The notes under the pieces were generated by a model. It saw only the letters and a program-made list of their open reading frames with translations. It made no database searches and was not told the origin of the DNA. The position numbers and the translations under genes are program-made. Shown here in pieces: positions 57,170 through 64,000 of a stretch of 64,000 nt of DNA. This DNA comes from Odiellus spinosus (taxonomy: Eukaryota > Arthropoda > Arachnida > Opiliones > Phalangiidae): contig OY987231.1 of NCBI GenBank assembly GCA_963920705.1, forward strand, positions 9,487,816 through 9,551,815. The letters run 5' to 3'. Position 1 is the first letter of the stretch; each line of letters opens with the position of its first letter.

Positions 57170-60100
57170 ATGGTTTGGTCATTGGAAACTTATTGCGACA
57201 ATGTAGAAGGAAACTACAAAGGAAACCACTTGGTCATAGGAGTCGTCGAGGTAAAAATTAACAACAAAAAGCGAGAATTTGTAAATTATTTAAGGGGAAA
57301 ACGAGAGAGTTCGCGCGGAATGAGGAGTTTCGGCATTAAACCTTCAAAGGGTTTACACACCGTTAGGAACTATATCTTCGTGGGTTTTTTTGCAAATTAC
57401 AGGGAGCCCAGCCATAAATTTCAATTTGTTATAGGAAATATAGGATTATTTTTTCCAAAATATAGGATTATGGGAAATATAGGACGAAAATTATCTCAAA
57501 TAAGGGATTTTTATACGGCAAAAATTTATATTTTATTTCGCAGTTGAATTTGTTTAGATATTCAAGTAGCCTGAAACCGTTAAGAGCTTGGTTGAGCTCC
57601 CGCCACACCTTTAGGTAGCGCTGGCTCTAATTGTGAGAAGCGATATATTCAAATCTTAGCTAATAGGGCCTGCTTATGCAAAACGTAAAAATTTTTGACG
57701 GGGCAGAGAAATATATTGATCCCGAAATATCTATTAACTCAAAATTATAGGAATTTATAGGACATTTCAAGGAAATACAGACTAATATAGGACACCCATT
57801 CCAAAAATGACTAGAGCCTAAGTGTACCACGCCAATATTTTTACAATAGATTTACTGTTCTATTTTTGATTGAAAACTTTCACGTTCCTATATTAAGTAC
57901 GCGAGAATGGGTATAGAATATTTTGGCTTCCATATAATTCTTAAGAACATAAGTAAGTTCTTGATATGAAAGTATTTTTTAGTTCTATAAGAAGGTATTA
58001 TTTTGACACTTCAAACAGCTAAAATTTTAACAATTCTCTTTCGTGAGTGGAAAAAAGTCCGTTTCATAGTGTACATTTAATCACATTTAATTAGGATAAT
58101 CGAATATAATATAAAGTGGGGCTGTCACCATTTTTTTCGAATTCTTATTTGTTATATTTTTGTTTTGTCAAATACAATATATTCAAAAATAGGTACGATA
58201 ATTTTCGTACGAAAGATAGGGCTTTCTGGATTAAGTACTTTTACAATGTCCAAGCAACCGTAATAACATAGAATTGCGAAGAATTTTCACGCTACTCAAT
58301 TTCCATTTGGAGTTCATGAAAAATTCGTGACAGCCTCACTTAAAAGTATGATAATATTTTTTTTTAATCAAATTTGATCATGTAAGCGTGTAGGGTTAGG
58401 GGTGGGAGTGGACTACCACTCGCTCCTTCGTCTTATTATTAGTTAAAGTACACACGCAACCTGACTCAATTCGGGCCTCGTCAAATTGATCTCCCGCCAA
58501 ACACGTGAATTTCCTTTCCATATGAATTGAAAAATCCCGCGCGTGAGGCCAGTTTTACGATCGAATTGACTCTCGCCATAGAAAATAAAGTTCGTTTTGA
58601 TTCACGAATCTTGGTAAAAATTCGGAGAACCCGGTAGGGTTCTTACGTTATGGGCTGATCATCATCTGTAATGCAATTTTGATTTCCTTAAAAAATTGGA
58701 CCTTTAGCCAATCAGAACGCTCCATTTCCCCATTGAAATAACATTAAAATCGACTCTTTCGAGGACATGTCCCGTGCATCGCAGAACTAAAATAGGAATT
58801 ATTTGTTACGGTTAAAATCAATTTTAAGTGGTAGAGCAAGGTTCGAATGTGTGCCTTTTCCAAGTTTCATTTAAAAATATTAAGTCTAAGTATTTTAAAA
58901 TTAATTCTGAAGTTGACCCTTTTTTTGGTACTTAGCTGGTTTCGCGCATGGCCAAATTCGTAATGTTATTCTATGGGATTTGGTTTTTTGAAAGTGGCTT
59001 ACCTTTCACGTTTATTTTCTAATACTCCCGGATATTTTTCAGACTTGGATTTTCCGTGTGGTATGAATTAAGTTTCAAGCTTTATTTTAAGACTAATTTC
59101 ATAATTTTACAACGATTAGTTGGCCCACAACCTATTCATGAAAACGGAGGGAACAACAAGGCGGAGAAATAGATTCGCCAAAAACCTAAGCCTAATTAGG
59201 CTTAGGTTTTATATGGCAAAATCACGCGCAGGAGGAGCGCGCTTGATTTGGAGGCTATGGGTATTGAACTCTAATGACTTAATTTCTCCTTCTTCATATT
59301 TTTGCCGTTTTTATAAATAGACTGTGGCCAAACTAATCGGTGTAAAATTATGAAATTAATCTTAAATTAAAGCCCGAAAAATATCTGGAAGCATTAGGAA
59401 ATAAATCTGAAAGGTAAGTCTCTTACAAAAAATCTAAATCCCATAGAATAACATTAATTTTCAATTTCTCCGCCTTAAAAGTACTCTCCTTTTAAAAAAT
59501 GAGTGAAATTCCGAACGACTTGCCATTCCGAACGGCAATAAGGAAGCTATAAGCATCAAAAATAATGAAAAAATTAATTTAAATTTGGTTTAAAGGGTAA
59601 TGGGGAAAATATAAAGATTTCGCTGCGGATGAGAAAGGTATTAACATCAAAATTTATGAAAAAATTAATTTAAATTTGGTTTAAAGGGCAATGGGGAAAA
59701 TATAATGATTTCGCTGCGGCTGTCGGAGGTATTAGCATCAAAATTTATGAAAAAATTAATTTAAATTTGGTTTAAAGGGCAAAGGGGAAAATATAAAGAT
59801 TTCACTGCGGCTGTCGGAGGTATTAACATCAAAATTGATGAAAAAAGTTATTTAAATTTGGTTTAAAGGGCAATGGGGAAAATAAAAAGATTTCGCTGCG
59901 GCTGTCAGAGGTATTAACATAAAAATTGATGAAAAAATTAATTTAAATTTGGTTTAAAGGGCAATGGGGAAAATAAAGATGTCACTGCGGCTGTCGGAGG
60001 TATTAACATCAAAATTGATGAAAAAATTAATTTAAATTTGGTTTAAAGGGCAATGGGGAAAATAAAGATTTCACTGCGGCTGTCGGAGGTATTAACATCA

Positions 60101-63100
60101 AAATTGATGAAAAAATTAATTTTAATTGGGTTTAAAGGGCAATGGGGAAAATATAGAAAATTGACTGAATCAAGTGCGGCTGCCGCAGCTAATAACATCA
60201 AAAATGATGAAAAAATTAATTTTAATTCGGTTTAAAGGGCAATGGTAAAAATGTAGAGATCTGACTGAATCAAGTGAGGCTACCCCAGCTATTAACATCA
60301 AAAATGATGAAAAAATTAATTTTAATTCGGTTTAAAGGGCAATGGTAAAAATGTAGAGATCTGACTGAATCAAGTAAGGCTGCCCCAGCTATTAACATCA
60401 AAAATTATGAAAAAAATTATTTTAATTGTGTTTAAAGGGCAATGGTAAAAATGTAGAGATCTGACTGAATCAAGTGAGGCTGCCCCAGCTATTAACATAA
60501 AAAATTATGAAAAAATTTAGTTTAATTGGGTTTAAAGGGCAATGGTTAAAATGTAGAAATTTGACTAAATCAAGTGCGGCTGCCGCAGCTATTAACATCA
60601 AAAATTATGAAAAAATTAATTTTAATTGGGTTTAAAGGGCAATGGTAAAAATGTAGAGATCTGACTGAATCAAGTGCGGCTGCCCCAGCTATTAACATCA
60701 AAAATTATGAAAAAATTTATTTTAATTGGGTTTAAAGGGCAATGGTAAAAATGTAGAGATCTGACTGAATCATGTGCGGCTGCTGTAGCTATTAACATCA
60801 AAAATGATGAAAATAATTTATTTTAATTGAAGTTTACAATAAAATGTAAGACTGAAGGAACAGATATTATATCAAAAATGTCTTTGCGAACAAAGACCCA
60901 GAAGGACACGTTATGATTTCGGAAGGCTGAAGCGACAGATATTATATCAAAAATGTCTTTGTGAACAAAGACCCAGAAAGATCTGTTATGATTTCAGATG
61001 GCTGAAGGGACAGATATGTTAAATTTTCTTTTAAAACGTAAAATTTAATTATAATCGCAATCTGACAGGATTTAGAGTCTAATTTCAAAACAACTGATTT
61101 TATTCACTCGCAAATATTTAAGAAAAAACATAACAGGCGATTTTCTCCCATTGACCCTTAACATTAAATTTGGCTTAATTATTTTTCAGGGATTACGTGT
61201 CAGCCAAAATAAAACTTTTCGTTCGATAGAAAAGGTTGGGTATTCTAACTTTCGACTTAGTCGTAAATTCATTCACCGAGATTTAAGTATATTTCAGACA
61301 CATTTTTTTATTCTTACTTTGAATTACTATTCGTTAAAGACCACACGCTATCCCGAAACCAGGGATTACTCAACGTCGTTGTTTCAAAGGCCATATCTTT
61401 AGAATGGGTACTATTAAAAAGCTCTTTATTTATGTCCTCGATATGTAAACAAACCAAGGTTGTGAGATATGTGGCTTTAAAGGGGCTATACGCTAATCAT
61501 GGATACTTTCTTTAACTATATGTATTTCGATAATTAATATTCTTAAATTTGTAATTGACGAATACTCGAATACCGACCTTTAAATTCCGTTAAAACTCGG
61601 TTAAAACTACTTAAATAAATAAGGAGTTTATACGGAATAAAAATTCGCTGTATTTTAGTCCCAATTTAGGTTGCGGATTTCCAAAACCAAAATCCTTATG
61701 TATTTAGGTTTTAGCGCTAGAAAGTGATCTCTTTCAAGGGAATCATAAAATAAAATTATAAGGTTTTCCTCGAAGAAAAATAACTACGAATAATTTAAAA
61801 GGCCTATCTTTTCTGAAATTTGCCCCCTTTAAAATCCTCGTTTGACTTCTCAGTTTGTTACGGTCAACGTCGTCTGCTAAGCTAGAAAACAAGGTGAATA
61901 CAAAGGGGCTTTAAAAAACGAAAATAGTCCTTATTAGATACTCATTCTTATAAACCGGCGAGTATTTTTAACGATCTGTTGAAGTACGAGTCGTGACAAT
62001 TTGGGGTTAAAAAAAAGTGAACTCACATTATACTAAAAAAACAATTCAATACACGTTTTCCCTGAAAAATAATTAAGCCAAATTTAATGTTAAGGGGCAA
62101 TGGGAGAAAATCGCCTGTTATGTTTTTTCTTAAATATTTGCGAGTGAATAAAATCAGTTGTTTTGAAATTAGACTCTAAATCCTGTCAGATTGCGATTAT
62201 AATTAAATTTTACGTTTTAAAAGAAAATTTAACATATCTGTCCCTTCAGCCATCTGAAATCATAACAGATCTTTCTGGGTCTTTGTTCACAAAGACATTT
62301 TTGATATAATATCTGTCGCTTCAGCCTTCCGAAATCATAACGTGTCCTTCTGGGTCTTTGTTCGCAAAGACATTTTGGATATACTTTAATTAGATCTGAA
62401 ACTATAATATTATCTAACATTTAAGGTGTTAAAAAAATTATGGCTGAATACGTGTTTGATCAAAATGATTATAGTTCATCAGAAGTTGAATCAGCTGATG
62501 ATCATGATGTGTAGCGTGTCTCTAGAACTAGTTGTATTCTTGGAGAGGAAATTCACGTGTTTGGCGCGAAATCAATTTGACGAGGCCCGAATTCAGTCAG
62601 GGTAACGAAAAGCTACCATTGAAAGATAAGTGATTTTTTCTTTCGATCTCTAACTTTAAGGAGAGTTTTGCGCTTGAATCCATGAACTCGATGGCTAAAA
62701 TGTTACTGAATAAAATTACGAGACTTCTTAATAAAACTTGGTGAGTTATCTCAACTATAGAATTTAAGGTAAGGTAACGGGAAAGTGGCTGAGAACATTT
62801 AAGAAAAAAAAAACATTAATATAGAATTGGGCTCTTTTAATGTCGACGTACAAAATGTGTTATTAGCCCTCTATTCCACTATACATTTCAGTCTCCACAG
62901 AGGGACTTGTCCTCAGTGGCGCCCGAGCTTTTTATACAGTGACAGACGAGCATTAATTAGGGGAAAAGATATATATTTCATATATAATTCTAGCTAATAG
63001 TACTGATGAAGGAATTCACATTTACACTCTGATTGATTTTACGCTAAGCCATCAAAAAAGTAATAAACTAAAACTCATGTTTAAAGAAAAACTTCGAGCT

Positions 63101-63542
63101 AAAATTGGAACAGCTTTTGAATTTATTTTCGGAATCACCATGCCAAAAAACGTTTTAGACAGGTTTTTTGGCCGACCTATTCTTTTAATGTTAGGGAATT
63201 ACAAGCGCTCTTGAAGTCTGAAATAATTTATTTTTACCAAACTTTAGAAATTAAACAACAAAAAGGAGTCTAAAAATTCAGAAAAACATTATCGAATACG
63301 TTTTTTAGGCCTTGTGAATCCGAAAATAAATTCAAAAGCTACTCCATTTTTAGCTCCAAGTTTCCCTTTAAGAGTCAAAGTCTACGTCCAATGAAAAAAT
63401 AGAGTAGTTTTTTAATTATATACATTTACGGTTTCTGAGTTTACAAAGCTTTTAATATCATTATTATTATTAAAGTTTCGAGTTGAGAGACGTCAAAGAA
63501 TACTTATTTCAAGGAAGAATTGATGAAAATCTCTTTATTCCA
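57170..63542 (+). CDS. Divergent ionotropic receptor, gene 4 (5' part, exons A-C)
   Basis: Exons are A 57170-57250, B 62661-62740 and C 63476-63542, with the same lengths and phases as gene 1. The window ends before exon D. The sequence after exon C matches gene 3 (33900-34380) so closely that exon D is expected about 33 bases past the end. The encoded start is MVWSLETYCDNVEG to LVIGVVE, then ESFALESMNSMAKML, then LNKTCFELRDVKEYLF. Intron A-B is 5.4 kb because of a composite insertion (58448-62603). Nothing is broken in the visible exons. Whether the gene is complete cannot be told here. Confidence 0.75.
57400..57795. mobile_element. MITE with CAGGGAGCCCAG end, right end deleted
   Basis: The same insertion as 31299-31779 at the same intron position. 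The sequence breaks off at about 57795 (ATATAGGACA) and joins DNA equivalent to 32150 (CCCATTC AAAAATGACTAGAG), so about 350 bp of unit 3-type intron is missing. Confidence 0.6.
58952..59439. mobile_element. Palindromic element with a perfect 30-bp centre
   Basis: The arms match from AATGTTATTCTATGGGATTT (left) and AAATCCCATAGAATAACATT (right, to about 59453) through GGCTTACCTTTCA and ATAATTTTACA. They meet at 59181-59210, where AAAACCTAAGCCTAA is followed directly by its complement. No coding frame is convincing. The frame at 59120-59320 reads through the palindrome and is rejected. Confidence 0.75.
59555..60835. repeat. Tandem array with 90-bp and 100-bp unit classes
   Basis: About thirteen units share ATGAAAAAATTAATTT and GGTTTAAAGGGCAATGG. 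The first six repeats are spaced 89-91 bp with TTTCGCTGCGGCTGTCGG. The later ones are spaced exactly 100 bp with CTGACTGAATCAAGTGCGGC and GCCCCAGCT. The switch from one class to the other is abrupt at about 60140. Non-coding. Confidence 0.9.
60868..62383. mobile_element. Foldback element with two 333-bp arms
   Basis: Inverted arms at 60868-61200 and 62051-62383 are equal in length and almost identical. They enclose an 850-bp loop. The outer part of each arm holds a block of about 75 bp twice (TATATCAAAAATGTCTTTG to GGCTGAAGCGACAG). The loop has no recognised gene. Arms with a doubled terminal block are also seen in the foldback element at 15820-16745. Confidence 0.8.
63079..63371. mobile_element. 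Foldback MITE (AAAGGGAAAC family), intron B-C of gene 4
   Basis: The left end reads TTTAAAGAAAAACTTCGAGC and the right end GCTCCAAGTTTCCCTTTAA. The copy at 33453-33725 in gene 3 is the same insertion with its left end lost. The arms meet near CCGACCTATTCTTTTAATG. Confidence 0.65.
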
Positions 63543-64000
63543 GTAAGTTAATCCAGTAATCATCGTTGCACTATATAGCCAATTAGGTCACGATTTCATG
63601 GTTTGGTAAATGAGTAAACGCACGTTACACGATTTCCAAGTGAAAAAATTAAATTAAGATTTTAATTTCGGATTTTTGTCCTTAAGGACGAAAAACACGA
63701 ATAATCAATGGAAATTAGACCCGTAGATGATTTAAAATGGTTGACTTTGACCTCTTTCGGCAATTTGTTCAATATTAATCAAAGAAATTATAAATTGGTA
63801 ATTTTACAAGAGCAAAACCTTAAATTACCATTACCCTGGTAATATATCACGTTAATTATCGTAGTAAATTACGAATTTAGAACTCTATTTTCGAAGTAGT
63901 TTCGAGAAAATATGGTTTCCCGTTCACACGACTCCCGCGAAACATTTTGAATTGATTCCAAGGCCTAGTGCGAACGGGGCTTCATATACTTCAATGCGGA

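Larger units (their letters stand above)
58448..62603. mobile_element. Composite transposon insertion in intron A-B of gene 4
   Basis: Inverted ends GTACACACGCAACCTGACTC / CGAATTCAGTCAGG and CAAATTGATCTCCCGCCAAA / TTTGGCGCGAAATCAATTTG bracket 4.1 kb. The outer parts match the 360-bp remnant at 32420-32779 of gene 3. The middle, about 58625-62386, is absent there. That middle contains a 500-bp palindrome, a 90/100-bp tandem array and a foldback element, probably separate insertions into the older element. Confidence 0.6.

Noticed and set aside
59120..59320. 66-codon frame in the palindromic element
   Set aside because: It reads straight through the palindrome centre, so its sequence is forced by the inverted repeat.

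Overview
The window is from a nuclear genome of an AT-rich, transposon-laden invertebrate. The evidence is spliced genes with GT-AG introns, protein families confined to animals, long A/T tracts, minisatellites and many eukaryotic DNA transposons. The gene family present, divergent ionotropic receptors (IRs), is protostome-specific. A short interstitial CCTAA motif would fit an arthropod. I would guess an arthropod, possibly a chelicerate, but the sequence does not settle this. No bacterial operon, CRISPR array, rRNA or intact tRNA gene was seen.

The backbone is a head-to-tail tandem array of at least five IR genes, all on the + strand. Each is built from the same eight coding exons, called A to H here: A 81 nt, B 80, C 67, D 159, E 166, F 227, G 290, H 211. 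The phases agree at every junction, giving a protein of about 426 residues. Gene 0 (230-3819) has exons D-H only because the window starts inside it. Genes 1 (5978-11833), 2 (14597-28018) and 3 (31095-40474) are complete and open. Gene 4 (57170-63542) has exons A-C, and its exon D should begin about 30 bases beyond the window. The protein has a short split ligand-binding region (exons A-D and F-H), TM1 and a pore loop (E), TM3 (F) and TM4 (H). It is predicted to be a plasma-membrane chemoreceptor channel subunit. The 5' start is the least certain part, because no signal peptide is visible in exon A.

Between and inside the genes the array has been invaded by mobile DNA. An 11.8-kb apparently complete CACTA/EnSpm-like transposon (41413-53204) lies in the spacer between genes 3 and 4. 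It carries a zinc-finger transposase-like ORF and a six-exon second gene. Its 2-bp TA target duplication is proved by an uninterrupted paralogous site at 29041. A second, non-autonomous CACTA-like element (35803-39245) sits in intron F-G of gene 3. Smaller elements include palindromic foldback MITEs, PIF/Harbinger-like and hAT-like MITEs, two foldback elements with equal long arms (15820-16745 and 60868-62383), a 500-bp palindrome, a decayed element with a MADF-like fragment, and several minisatellites.

Units 3 and 4 share insertions and spacer duplications that the other units lack, so they are the most recent duplicates. Unit lengths, measured from exon D to exon D, range from about 9 kb to nearly 30 kb. 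Essentially all of the difference is mobile DNA and repeats, while the exons stay the same length.
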